Of a DNA stretch of 64,000 nt, positions 18,738 through 32,700 are shown piece after piece (position 1 is the first letter of the stretch; the number at the start of each line of letters is the position of its first letter). The translations under genes were made by a program, and so were the position numbers. The stretch is from Balanoglossus misakiensis (taxonomy: Eukaryota > Hemichordata): the NCBI GenBank assembly GCA_040954595.2, contig CM082587.2, positions 1,550,001 through 1,614,000 of the forward strand, written 5' to 3'. The notes under the pieces were generated by a model. That model was not told where the DNA came from and ran no database searches. It was given only the letters and a program-made list of their open reading frames with translations.

Positions 18738-19077
18738 AATCATGTCGATTCCGGCGAAGACTTTTGTACATTTTCTTGATTCTTTCGATCCAAATTTATA
18801 AGTGCATTTTTGTTCCACTCGGCCAGATCACTTTTCCTTTAACTTCCGCAACATAGTTCGCCACCAAAGCTATATTTGACGAGACAAGGCAGCGCTTGAC
18901 ACATGTCAGTGTAGACTGGCTGGCAGAGTGATATCTCGCTGAACCACATTTACCAAGGCAATATTTCCTGATATCTGTTACTACCATCTACATCTGACTC
19001 TGTAGTTTCTTTTGCTGACATGATAAAATGCCACGCAGTTTCCCTCCCAACTTTTGAATTTACACTTTGGAAAGTGC

Positions 19078-19083
19078 AATAAA
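19078..19083 (+). terminator. Poly(A) signal of the CX3C peptide gene
   Basis: AATAAA, 341 bases after the TAA at 18737, the first canonical hexamer downstream on the + strand that I found. Confidence 0.45.
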
Positions 19084-19920
19084 ATATCTATAGTTTGATG
19101 GACAAATGTATCGGCTGCATATTTATTTTTACCCAGCCCAAGATAGTGTCCAACGAATGTTGTTCCCTAGAGGTCAAGCATGCGTCGTGAATATGCAGGG
19201 ATGCCATCTAGATCTTTTTCTGGGGACAATCATGCCAAATTATCAGTTACATAATGGTGGGTGCTCACCTAATGGACGGTGGATCGGAATTTTGCAAAGT
19301 TGACGGAATGGTAGATTCTTCCGTTGGAGTCTCACAACTTCCCAAAGAAATTCCCCAAATCCTGGAACAACCTGTCATTCTTTTATCGCTCTCTTCATGG
19401 ATTTCTGCTTCACTTCTTGTTGCCTAACACCACGTTTTCACGGCGAAAGAAATGACACGAACGAAGTGGCCAGGGCGCGTACAAAATTATGAAAACACGT
19501 GGTAAAGCTATGCATTGCAGCAATACACGTTCCAATCGTTTATTGGCTGACAGGAAAGCAGTGTATACTTCGTGATTGGTTGTATATAACACCAGGTGTT
19601 GTCGATGTGTTTTAAAGCCAGATAATGCGTTCGTGTAGCGCAATCATGTATTGGACGACTGCCCCCAACTCGTGCATCGCTTTAGAATAGCGCCCTCACA
19701 CAATATTGATAAAACTTTTTTTACTAATGTTCAAACACCCTTAAGCTTTTGTCACCGAAATATTAAACGATCTTGTCAATTATCAAGCTGCTCTGATCAT
19801 TAAACCATTGCCGCTTTGAAAAGAAAATGTAAATCTCGGAATACATAAACTCATGGAGTGAATTTTCAACTGAAATTATAGTGCTACTGTCAGAGCTCTG
19901 CACCACTTTCTGTAAATGAA

Positions 19921-20326
19921 ATAAGTTGTTAACTGCATTGACTTCCAACTACTGGTTTTCTACCGACAGTCAGGGTGGTCAATACTCTGATGACCGAACA
20001 AATCATGTTTCAATGCAAAGGCCAAAATAATCCCTGTAAACACAGTGTCATGGTGGTCAGCGTTTTGTGCACAAAAAGACCACCCACTGTGACCCACAAC
20101 ACTGAAGACATACTAGTGAGTCACTTTTGAAAATAAGTTGTTAACTGCATTGACTTCCAACTACTGGTTTTCTATCGACAGTCAGGGTGGTCATTACTCT
20201 GATGACCCAACAAATCATGTTTCAGTGCAAAGGCCAAAATAATCCCTGTAAACACAGTGCCATGGTGGTCAGTGTTTTGTGCACAAAACGACCACCCACA
20301 ACACTGAAGACATACTTGTGTGCCAC
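19921..20326. repeat. 212-bp direct tandem duplication
   Basis: The segment beginning ATAAGTTGTTAACTGCATTG at 19921 recurs at 20133. The copies are nearly identical; the second lacks about nine bases within the CCACCCACTGTGACCC stretch and similarity fades after about 20326. No ORF of note runs through it. Confidence 0.9.
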
Positions 20327-20329
20327 GAC

Positions 20330-23300
20330 CCCTCTGGTGTTTCTGTGGCAACAATAATGCAATACAGTGAAGAAACTCAAGCTAAATATACTGTGATGCG
20401 TTATTGTAGTTGAGCCACTGATTCAGGGACACATTTTCTGATCTCTAAATCAGTGTTGACTATGTGGCATCCCCCAACAGAGACACAAAAACAATTCACA
20501 TATTTCATTCTAAAACATTACTTTTATTAACCTTACACAAAGTACATTAACTGGGTATCTCATTGTCATGGCAACAAAGTAAATATCAGACACCAGCCTT
20601 GAGGGGGAGGGGGGGATATGACAGTCATCTTTTGAACAACAGCTACAATATAATACAGCATGGGGGTTAAACAAAAGAAACCAATGTTGCTAGTTGCCAT
20701 GCAAACAAGAGCCGATGCCAGGTTTCATAGCAACAAGACATTAACGACTCAATTCTTGTTAAATCTCTGGCTAACCTTAAAGCTTCAGACCCAAATTCAC
20801 AGATCGCCATGGCAACCTTTTTTGAAAGAAATAAGATGTTAACTGTGACACTGATAAATGGTGGCAGTAGTTAAATAAATGTGGAGGCTTGGCGTCCACT
20901 ATCAGCCTCTCAGCTACACAACCCTGTACTATCAAGGAACAAAACCAAAACCACCATAGTCTGCCTAAAAGTACATCCTATACACGACCTATGATATACA
21001 CTTTCCTATATACAACAGAATAAATAAGACTAAACAGTGTACAAAGACTGCTGAGGTTTTTACAATGCTGATAACATTTGAAATGATGATACTGATCATG
21101 ATGGGTGACATGTTTTAAAACCAATGCTGAAAATACATGCACTTCATAGACACAGTTCAATAGGCTTTTGTTCTGCAATTTCTTCCCAACAGGTGTTGGC
21201 GTTTACTTCTTTCTTAGAAACACATTACATTTCAGAGCATTCCTATTGGTACTTTGTTTCATGAAGCTAAAACACTGACAGTCGAAATAACGTAAACTTG
21301 AGAGAACCAAAAGTCTACCCACATATCGTCATACAGCCCAATGCAAGAAAACCCTACATTCTACAAAAACTTAAAATATCTATATTTCAGCATTTTCCAT
21401 GATTTTGTCCAGATTAAAATTTAAATATTTGTCCATGTAATGACGTGTCAGCGCATGTACATGTATTGCATGGCTATTTACTGCAAGCACAAAGCAAAAT
21501 TACATAACTATATTTACACTGTAATAACTCACTGCAGAGAATTATTTCATACTTCACTGTAACTATATACAATAGGTGATATTATTTGTAGCATTTGCCA
21601 ACACGTAAATTGTTCAAGATTATTTTTTTTTCTCTTCTGTTGCTATAGTTTGTAAGTTTAAATAAAAATTGAGAGTTTTGCAAGAAAACAGATAATTCTA
21701 CATAAACAGAAAATGGGTGCAATATAGAGACAAGGAAAATTCAGAATGATTAAAGAAATGACTTGCCACCAATCCATCCCAATGCAGTCGCGAAAATGTG
21801 TTGAGTGATTTTCTACTAACAGTAATATACTTGTAAATCAAATATTGTCACCTGGGTCACTGATACAGGCATACACAAGCGATCTACCAACTCACACTGG
21901 CACTCATAAGCTGAACTGATTTCCTAGAATGGTTTCAAAATGACTCTCACAAATATTACCTTTTCAATCATACCTTCTCATCGTGAAAACTGTTAACTTC
22001 ATTTGCTAGATGGATTATCTGTTTCTCTCGGGCAGGTGAGAAGGGAAAAAGTGGCAAATCCTATTTCAGTTTATTCGCTAACTGCTACTCCTTACGAAGA
22101 AATACAAGTCGACTTTCAAATGTGCTCTGACTTTGAACAACCAACACTACCAGGCTCATGCACACGAGAATGGTTAACAAGGTTAAATGATGCATTCCTT
22201 CAAAACAGTAGTGTACGTTTCTACAGAAAGCACGCTTTTTCCATGTTATCAATCAATCACTGCATAAACCCCCAGAAATGGTACTCTATCGTATAGTTCA
22301 ACACTCTTTCTCTCTTTCTGGCTCTAGCGTAGAACTCTGATCTCATAGACACCACAGTTCCATCCTGGATTCCGGCTTTTTCCGTTCAACACTCTGTAAA
22401 AGCTTAAGTACATGCTGCCACCGGTGAAATCAAAACTAAAATCGTGCAGTCACTCTTTAATGTCTACTCCCTTACAGTGCTTTGAAAAGAAATTTGAAAA
22501 TAATCAAATAAACAAGCCAACTTTTTTTTAATTTAAACTTTTTAAATACTTTCTTGAAATATCAAGCATACTGTAAATTTTGTATCATTAGATTGCCAGA
22601 AATAAATTCAAAACAAAAAGCACTGTAAGAGTTTACAGGATGGTTTGACAAGTCATTGTAAAAACTATGGTAGTTATTTCATTTTTTCTTCTTCCTTCAT
22701 ACTAGTATTTGTATTAAGTTTTCCATGCAAACAACTGTATTATCTCTGCTGAATTACTGTCTGTGCAACTTGAAACTGCACAAGGAAATGGACACAAAAT
22801 ATTGCACATGTTGCCACAAAGAATTCCTACCAGCATGCCTTCTTTTTTCAGTGAAACAAGGGTCATTTTTCAGTATCTTTGATTCTATTTCAGATTGTGT
22901 TATCTTTGGATACATGAACTAAATCCAACTCAGACCCCGCTTACACTTTCCACACCCTACATCCCCTACTGCGTAATGGAAGATTCCTATTGCTGTCCAC
23001 AACCTATCCTGCCCATATCAGATGGTGCAACCAATGGGACCAGGCTAAAAAGACACTTGCATGAAACAAATGATTTCATAATCGTATCTGTAGGAAAGCT
23101 TTCCTACCCCTGAGTGATTTCTGCTAACTTCTTTAATGATTATAAAATACTCCTCACAATTTACATATGGCTCATACAAACAGGCATGCAAAGGAATTCC
23201 TCATAATTACTTCTTCATTAAAACCTTATTTTCAATTATCCCTTATAAATATGATCAGCTGACAGCATTATGTAGTGCATATATTTTCATGCACTCAGTT

Positions 23301-23680
23301 GCAAAATTACCCTTTTAAATTTCTGATGCTATTGCACATCGCGTTGATAAACAACAATAAATAACACGCAAACCATCCTCCAGTCATACAGCTAATAATT
23401 GTTTATTCTGTATGCTCTATACATGACTGGGGGTATAGTGCGTGGTCATATTCCTAGCTCTGCAACTGAAAAATGTGAGAAACTAAAAGACTGCTGCATT
23501 TTAATAATTCTGTCAACTGACAGAAGTGTCCATTTCCTTGCCAATGTCAGGTGCAACATAATTAATCAATAGGGATCTCCCACCAGCCATGATTGCTTTC
23601 TTGATTCCATCTAAAATAAACTCTAAATAAATAGAATATATTTTTCATATTTTTCGTTAAGTCCTTTTCCTGTTGTCATG
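20330..23680. other. Region downstream of NPDC1, possible 3' UTR
   Basis: No coding exon seen. AATAAA on the minus strand occurs at 23402-23407, 22070-22075 and 20523-20528, so the NPDC1 3' UTR may be short or up to about 3 kb. The nearest site is the simplest choice. Several CCATGG-centred X-box-like motifs lie here (20562, 20693, 20803, 23672). Confidence 0.4.
23402..23407 (-). terminator. Candidate proximal poly(A) signal of NPDC1
   Basis: TTTATT on + reads AATAAA on the minus strand, about 280 bases beyond the stop codon at 23688. Confidence 0.4.
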
Positions 23681-23687
23681 GAAACAT

Positions 23688-23774
23688 TTATGGTTCATCT
23701 TTGGTCACTGGAGACTGCGGTTCTTGATCGTGGTCATCATTAAAGAGAGGGTTCTTCACGGTCATCTCACCGGC
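23688..23774 (-). CDS. NPDC1: NPDC1 exon 8 (last)
   Basis: Acceptor CTTTTAG, phase 0. It encodes AGEMTVKNPLFNDD and ends in DEP then TAA (23688-23690). The NPLF motif is the C-terminal family signature. Confidence 0.93.
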   Translation of the reverse strand, partial: AGEMTVKNPLFNDDHDQEPQSPVTKDEP

Positions 23775-26700
23775 CTAAAAGTAAAACATAAATTCATTGA
23801 ACATTTATGATCCTGTCCACATGGAATGAAAGCTACCAATGTACCATCTAAAGGGTAAATTGGTTTATTATCAACAGTTATATGTTTATAAATTGAAATG
23901 ACTATGATGATATCCTAACCAACATTTCCCAAAAGAATATTTGCATTATTTGTTTTTGTTATATCTCCTAGCAATTCATTTCCAAAATACTATGTTAACA
24001 GATTTGGCAGGCAGCAATTGCCAAGTTGTTGACATACCGGCGCAAGTCCAGGGCATTCATACACTGTGTAGTCTCCTTCTTCATTTTCTTCTTCAGAATC
24101 ATCGTCTGAAACGTCTTGTTTTGCTTCACCACTTGAACGGCTGTTGGTTGAGCAATTAATTCAATCAATTAATTTAAAGAAAAAACATGGAAATGCAGAA
24201 TCTTCCACACTGAGCAGATCAAACATGTCATACTGAACAATGCAAATAGGTAGCATTTTTACCTTTCCATTGCTATCATTTGTTGTTTTTGGTGTTGATA
24301 GTGATACATTTGGGCACTCTGTGCAAGTTTTCTGTCTCCATTCTGAAAGAATAAAAGATATACAAGTTAGGATTCCCTCTGACTCAATCTCTGTCTGTCT
24401 GTTTTAGTCTCTTTCAAACACACACACACACACACATAGCTCACACAAACAGCTTGTATTGCAGAGTCATGTAACTATGCAAAATGAAGCTAAAAGTAAA
24501 AGATCAAGCCACAACATCATTATTTTATTCCATAATGATCACAATGAACTGGGAACAAACACTCACTGAAACGGTTGATGATTTGGTACTTGGTCCTGTA
24601 ACACCATAGGCCGGATAATCTGCTTCCCCAGCTGCTTTGGCACTCTGGTGGAGTCTGAAAATAACAAAATAACACAACTGGTCAAAATTTTGGCGCCATC
24701 TCCTCTAGGAACTAAATGAAGCTAAGTGGAAGCCTGTGCCCTTGTTGACATTTGATCATGTGAAATGCATAAAGTATACAACAACATCATGTACAGTAGG
24801 TTTAGAGTTTCCAGAAGGTTCTCCTGTGATAAAGCTGCTAAAAATCAAGAATATTTTCCTCTATGAAATTATACATAGCTACCTTATTTACACATTTAAA
24901 TATTCAATTTGTACTTTGACAATAACCTTAGATTCATTGTAAATATTTGATGAACATGAAACCAATATTTCTGTCATGAATGCCTGTCTTCAGTTTTGCA
25001 CAAAATCCAACCTTTCACAGTGAGGTAGCTATACGTGTACACAGGCAACGCAAATAAGTCTTGATTGTACAATGCAAGCACTTTCTTCAAACATTCTCAC
25101 TCATTTGCATAGATGGAGGTAAACATCCATGGATCTGTACATAATTCCTTTTAAGTTACTGCGCGGGAAACTTGTGAAAGAGTAAATTGCCCTCTTGGCC
25201 TCTATTTTATTTTAGCAAACCACACACACACAAATATACTGATAAGCTTTCAGAGGTTAATCTGGGATATGCAGTGTGACATTTAGGCTAGTCAAGGCAG
25301 TACTTCTACTGAAGGTAGTAGTACATTTTATAAGATTTTATAATTTTGCTTGAGATATTTACAAATGTATGTGGAAATGCTTTCAATTTTACATCTAAGT
25401 ATGAAAATAAAAAGAAATGTATGTTGTAATAACTGTTTCATATGTTGACTAAATTTTACCAACATAAAAAACCATGACAACCATATGACCTTGGGCCAGG
25501 CAGAAACAATGGATCAATGTCAATATGCCTGAAATCTGTCACTTGACATTTTGAACTAATCAACTCCCACTGAACTTTCACGGGTGGCATTTGCATTTGG
25601 TTGACTATTTGGGTTGCCTTGGCCATCTCCTTCTGTTGATCTTACAAAGAATACGTCATGCTTGCACAATCAGATACTGTTTACAGTCAATAAACTCATT
25701 CCTATAAAAGACCTTGGTAAAGACAATCCAATGGCAGACATCATAAAAATCACATCAATATTCCAGAGTAGTATTGGTTTATCAAGATTAGCGAGAAAAC
25801 GACACCTGAGTTCTGGAGATGTAACAATTCACTATCGCACGTTTTATTTTTCCCTTCAAATCTGGATATCGCAGGAGAGTTGTGTTTTTTTACTTTGACA
25901 AAAGATTGTAATCATTATCGCTGATGCAGAATAAAGATTGACAGCTTTCAGCTGAGTATCGATAAATAAACCATGAATGGATGTGAATATACATGAATCT
26001 TCTCAACATGAAATCTTCTATGTTCAGGCATCTCTCTCACTAAAATCCCCAAGGTGATACAGCCAGGCTGGCTACTTTTTCACTGTTTAGCACGTACTGT
26101 ATTTCTGTGCATTTCAAGATTAAAGAAAGTGTTTTTTGTCAAACCATGTGAATGTTTACCCTCGAGCCAAACACTGAAAGAGTAGTGGAGATAGTGGTAC
26201 ATGTAGTTACATGCAAGAGATGAATTATGACAGATTCGTTGAGCCCACATTTAGCAGTAATTTCTGTGTTGCCATGCCAACCAGAAATAAAGTCTTTGAC
26301 AGCTACTACAATTCCCAATATCGCTCATTTGTGTTGCTATCGCCAATCAATAGAAAATTTACAGTTACACTGACACATACACATGTACTGTAGATGCAAA
26401 CTGTCTATTTTGTATCAGAGTTTCTAGCATTGAGGCTCCCAATCATGAAAACACAAATATAGCAAACTGTTTTCTAGTACTGATTATTTTCAGAAAGGTT
26501 GTATTAAATCTAAAGGCCAAACTATGAGTCAAATAATCCCTCTGCAGTTGCCACCACAGCCAAGCCTCAATACAGCAATCACATGCAGAGACACAACAGC
26601 CACAGAACTCCTTCAGTGTGCCTCACTATTTCATCTGAACCATCAAACACGACAACCGGTCAACTTACAGGGAAGGTTGGCAATTCCTCTAAGCTAGGCA

Positions 26701-29700
26701 AATAAACACAAAGATGGAAATTACATGCTGAATGATTGATGTGGGGGGTTTTGTCATTTCAAATCGACCCAATACTAGATGACTGACATTTCATTTCACA
26801 AATCAATCAGGTTTCAATATGAAAACTGGCGAGTAATAACTAAAATGTCATATAAATTCTCAGCTAGCTAATTCCCAGAAGAAAATAGCACAGTGCATTG
26901 TATTTGCGATAAGGAACAATAACTTCTATGTCACTTCAATTTAATATTCTTTTCCACTAATAAACAAGACATTACATATTTACAAGATCAAACAATATTG
27001 TATACGGGTATAAAAATGGGTTATTAGAACAGTCTGCTTATAGTGTGAGGGAAAATGCAATTTGCTGATTCCAACAGAAGGACAATGACCTCTTTGCTAA
27101 TGTCTCAATTCAATTTTATAGTCATTTCCAGGAACACAAATATGATGGATCTACTGGAAGCAATAATCCAATCGTTTTGAAGTGCGTTTAGCTCTCAATT
27201 GTTTTCTCGGAAAAGACCAGATAAGCTACAATTCACTTGTACTTCAGTGACTTTATATGCGACTGTAACTGTTTGAGTAATCAGCAGAAATGACATATCT
27301 TTGCCAGGGTCAGTCATGGTTGTACTTAGGAGATTTTGATTAACCTGAGGGGGAAAAACATTTTCTAAATGCAAAATATTGACAGAGTGTACAATTCAGG
27401 CATGATTTAGGAGCCTGTCTGCCCCAACTGTTAATTAACATGAAATATTCACATGGTTAGATTTCTAGTCAAATGCCACCTTTTTACATTCACACCTATG
27501 TACTTGACAAAGGTGTTGGATTTTTCCCCTATAGCCTCACCTGCCTATGAATAATGTGCACAGAGAAAAAAAAGGGAAAAAAATGAGAATAATTTAATCT
27601 GCTTTTTTGGTCGACAGATTTATAAAAATAATGCAGCTAAACACTAAAAGGAAATTGATTGGCACTTTGACATAGTGTCTTGTAGTCATGAGAGACACCC
27701 GGCACAAAAGTCCCAAAGGACAAACAATCATTTCAAGATAATGACAAGTTTACCAGTATGACCTGTGCTCTACAGATGATAAGTCATTTATCTCTTATGG
27801 GGAAAGCAATCCATTGTTATCATGGCTATTAAAACTTGTTGCAGACATCAATCTTTTGTCATGAAATGTCAAATTTGACCCAAGTCCCCTCCTGGGTTGT
27901 CATTGACATCCCAGAACAGAGGATTCTGTAGGGCAGATGTCTTTTCCTCTTTTTGTCTATGAAACAAAATGAATTTTCATAGTAAAAACAAAGCACTTTC
28001 AAAACATTGTGTCAGATTAACCTTTGGCAAGATCTTTCTGAAGTTGCATGATGAGCAATTTGAGCGGAAATGTTCAAAAGCAATCAGGTGTGATTGTTAT
28101 GCGCCCAAACTTAATAAACCCACATTGTGATCAGCATCAAATTGACCTTTTCATGAAAACAAAGTGTAGGGAAGTTGATCAGTACTGCAACACTGCCTAC
28201 AAGAGGAGAGTGTACGGTCTATAAATTCCAAAGTTCAAGCACCCGTTTCAAACATCTTGTTTTGGTGTTGACAGAGGAAGTCCGTTCCATTTCAGTTTGC
28301 AAGGTCATCGATGATAAAAAATCATAAGATATGTGACATTTGAGATACGCCTACATATAGAGATTATATAAAATATGGATCACTTATTCAAGGTTAGATA
28401 TGACTTCTTCCATCCTCCTTTGCAAGACATCAGAGCCCAAGGCTGTGTTGATAACAACGAAATTGTGCACACACGCACACTCAAAGGTTTTGGTAAGACA
28501 AACAAGAATACCAGGTGATCATATGTTGTTGAAATTACATCACAACGTGCATGGAAGAGGATCGCAAACACAACAATCCACAATATTAACTGTGGCCAAT
28601 GTTGTTCGACGATATGCATCCGAAAACAATAGCTGTTTGTCAAATAAAATACCGGTATGTAGCAATACAACAAAAGGTCACCCACAAGGGAAAGTCTTTG
28701 AAATAAACCGACTGATATAGAATTCACATCACTCAGATAATATCTAGGAATACTGAATCCCTCGAGAGAAGAAACTTCGAGAAAAAATGTCTAATGCTTG
28801 ACAGGGTCAATACATCATGATGTTAATTACAAGATAAACACAAAGCAAAGGTATATAGTTTTGGCATCATGAAGAACATGATCTAGATTTGAGACTTGAT
28901 TCCAACGCCTACACATAAATGTTCATACTTTGATATTAAAACACCAATTATATCAATGTTGCCATGGAAACCGTTTTGAAGACTGGGAGAAGAAACGATG
29001 AAGACACTGAAATAGCACAGAACATCACAGTCTTCAGGGTAATTGCAAGTACTGTAGTCACTGACAAACAGCTGTGCTAATTAAACCACAGATAGGATGT
29101 TTTCAAGAATCCATATTCATCCAATCCATCGAGCAAAACACTAGCCTCCCCAAAAACCTGATACTGCCCACACCCAATAGCTTAGATGGCTCAAATGAAA
29201 TCAACACCTATTACCATGGCAGTATATTAAATCAATTACAAGGCATGCACTCCTTAAGATGGAGGGGAAAAAAGAAAAACAACATCACATTTTGTCTACC
29301 TGGGCATTTTTGTGTGTGGGTGTGTAAATGCTGAAAACAGAGAGATGGACATGATGAAGAAAGCGCTAAGAACTTACAATCTTTCAGATGGATGAAGAAG
29401 TTTGTAAATTTCGGTGGAGCAATATCTGAAGAGATCATTGCACATGTAACAGCAACAAAACAGGTATCGAAGATTCGAGGATCTGGATGGCATGGCTGAC
29501 AGAACAGCAGCAATATCTGAATGTTCCTAGAAGAGATGTTCGTAGAGACTGCAAGCACCAGTTGTTCCTGTTTGTGTCACAACAGCAGCTTCATGAAGAG
29601 TATAAACACGACAAAAACTCTGCCTCAGAGACAAAAACAATCCATCTTCTGTGTGCAGTGATCAAGCAGCTCTGGGAGACCTACGGCAGGATATCCTTGA

Positions 29701-32700
29701 ACTAAAGGCAAGCACCAGTAACGTCCCTTCTCAGGATGACATTATTATCCAAGTTAAGTATTTTCATCCACAGCTCCTACAGAATATCGATCGTAGTGGG
29801 CCAACAGCAAAACCCCTCTCCTTCTGCGAGAGATGACTGTCAACAATAACAACAACAAACAAACAACGTGGACTACGAATGAAGTTACTAAGAAACTAAC
29901 GGATCACGTCTCAACACACGCTGGCACACAAAGGAGACAATGAACCGAGATCAAGCCGTGTTAGTAGCTCATTACCAAGTCAGAATGCAAGACTCTCATT
30001 AGCATCGGCCATCCCTCCTGCTTTGCATAATACGAACTACAAGTCTCAGAACGATACACGCAGTGGCAAACAAATCCACAATGTGTGCAAAGATACAGTA
30101 ATACTGACACATCTGGTGTGACTCAATGAGCAATTGCCATGGTAACACTTGAGACGGACAATGACTTCCTCAGTAATTACTTCACTTGCATACATATATG
30201 TACCCAGCATTGTTCATTTTGAGTCAGGTAAATTTCCAACACAGTATGAGGCCTGTACAGGTCAAAATTGCACAACTGACAATAAATATGTACAAAACCT
30301 TCACTGTAACTCTGGATTTGAATATTTCTTGCAGCTGCTGGTCTAGAAAACCACAACTACAGATCTACATTATTTTAAAAGAACCATTCATGAAATAGAA
30401 TATTTTACTACATTAATAGCAAATAAATTTGAATGTGAATATGGTTTAACTGACAGAAACATTTCATTATAATTCTTGAAACACAAGAGTTTACCTGAGC
30501 ACAGATCAATAAAATCAATAACTATTTGACCAGGGGATAAGTTTTGATTTAACAAGACAGACGTCACCTTTAAATATTGACTTATGCCAATAAAGTGTAC
30601 CACTTCAATACAGCGGGGGCCTGGGTGTGAAAATAATTGTTTGGTTCTATATTTGGTGAAACATTCCAATGTTGCAACCATAGCAAGCATTTTGAAAATC
30701 TCAGTTTATTTCTTCAGGGATTTTAATATCGCTACACTGCTAGATTATTCTGGAAAAGAATATTTTCTTTAAGCCAAAACACATAATAGGATCTTGAGTG
30801 CGATATACGGGTGTTTTAAAAATTAACGTTGCGATTCAGATGTTGATTTCTCAAAATGTTGCGAGAGGGCTCCCTTTCATATGACAAAACACTGGAATAA
30901 TGCCGAAGAACATTTTCTAATGTTCCCACGATGCACTTCTCACCATGGAATTACAATCCTCTTTGTGCAGGAAGGTAACGCGTTTGTGTTAGTCCCATCT
31001 GAACTAAATTAATGCAAACTCTGCAATGAAATAAAAAGCAATAAAACTCACACTAATGGGCACTCAGGTCGTAACACCACATCAATACTTTTTTTTCTCA
31101 GTTCATTGGTCACCCATTCTAGATCATGTCATAAATTGTATAATTATGACAGGAAGCTGTGTACTTGTGCCTTTGATAGCCATCAATAATTTCAAGCAAT
31201 ATGCAAGGCCTTGCATTTACATCAGAGGTAATTCTACAACATTTCAATTTCTAACACAAGTTTTACTGACCACAGTTTGATGGCTAAAAAGCATGATTTC
31301 TATTAACAAGAATTATTAAGTGCCATACATTTTAAAGCTATTATCCAGTTTGTTTGCCTGACAAGATTATTTTAGCTTTAAACTAGTTTTAGCTTGAAAC
31401 AGTGAGAGACTACTGGGAGAGGTGTCTGGTAATCATCAATTATGTCTCCAAGGCGAAACAGCTCTTTAAAAAGCCATTATAAATAATGGTGTCACGAATG
31501 TCGCATCACATATTTTTACATTCCAGCTTCAGGAAATGGCAAAATGGTAAAAAGACTTCTGTTGTGAAGAGTGTCATGATTACTGATTAGATTTCACAAT
31601 GTTCTGTATTGCCTTTTGCAACTCTGAGATTAAGAGGCGAATTTTGCAATGAGAGAAAAAGTATCTGTGGTGATGAGACAGGACTGAAACTAACTTTGTA
31701 ATTTATGCAAATTGCCTTTGGTTAAGTGGAGGCCATAGACTGATGGAAACCCAGACTGGAGCTACACTTTGAATTGTGCATTATCAAGAATCAAGGTGAG
31801 GTCACATGTGGAGTCTGATGCTATGAATTATACAAATATCCTCAATAATGCATTACTTTGTATGAGAGGAGATTTCCTTGATTTGTTCTCATGAATATTC
31901 CATGTTAACAGCATTGGTGTCCATTACAGCAGTATTCAAGGCTGTGAGGGGGACATGATGTTAAATCCATCTTCTAAAGAATGTAATTACGCAGAATGAG
32001 GTACATGTCAAAGACAAGGTAACAGCAGAGTATATAATAGAACTTCATTAGAAACTGACAATATGCCAGGGATTGTCTGTGTATGTGGCTGATGGTAACC
32101 ATTATCCAGCACAGTGTTGCACAGCAGAAATATGATTAACATTCATCCAAGCCATCAAATTGGAAGTGATGAAGCAAGGCCATGTGCCAGGAGACCGCTT
32201 ACAGACAACAGCAGTGCAATGCAAGATTTTCCTGCAGTGTTTTTTGATGATGAAATTTTTTCACAAAAGCCAAAAAATGCATACACAAGAGCTACACATC
32301 CTGGACATCCCTAATTTCCACACAATGAATATTTTGTGCTTCTTAAATCTACACAGCTGCATGGAACTCATCTATTTTTTACATTATTTCCGCCAGGTTA
32401 CCCTGACGCAAATGGAATGGAATACCAGGTGACGCCAAAAAATCTGAAGTGTATTCTGCAACTCCAGCAAGCATTCAGGTCAGCCAATCTGTCACACCTA
32501 TTCAGCCACATCTGAAAACATTGCGACTGCAAGTAACATTCTGTCATAATTAACCTCTACAACATCTGAAAATGCAGCAACTGTGATAGAATACCAATGA
32601 GAAGTTCTGTCACAGAGAAGGAAATACAGCCATATCTGAAAGTGCCACTGTGGCTGACAATGCCATTACTGCCTTCAGTAAGACGTGCACAGAAGCAACA

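Noticed and set aside
18796-18987. Minus-strand ORF with its own CX3C pair, opposite the 3' UTR of the peptide gene
   Set aside because: The acceptor has no pyrimidine tract, no signal-peptide exon was found, and it overlaps the likely 3' UTR of the + strand gene. The twin CX3C spacing (X14) is probably coincidence.
26671-26695. 25-nt stretch between a TTTGCCTAG acceptor and GTAAGT donor in the NPDC1 intron
   Set aside because: The length is not a multiple of three, so it would shift the NPDC1 frame. Splice sites alone are not enough.
28380-28727. Overlapping ORFs of 106 and 115 codons on both strands
   Set aside because: No motifs, no splice sites and no homology that I recognise; open frames on both strands of AT-rich intron are expected by chance.
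29487-29836. Two overlapping + strand ORFs (EQQQYLNVPRRDV... and DQAALGDLRQDIL...)
   Set aside because: They are in different frames with no splice link and no family match. They could be a decayed transposon, but I cannot show it.
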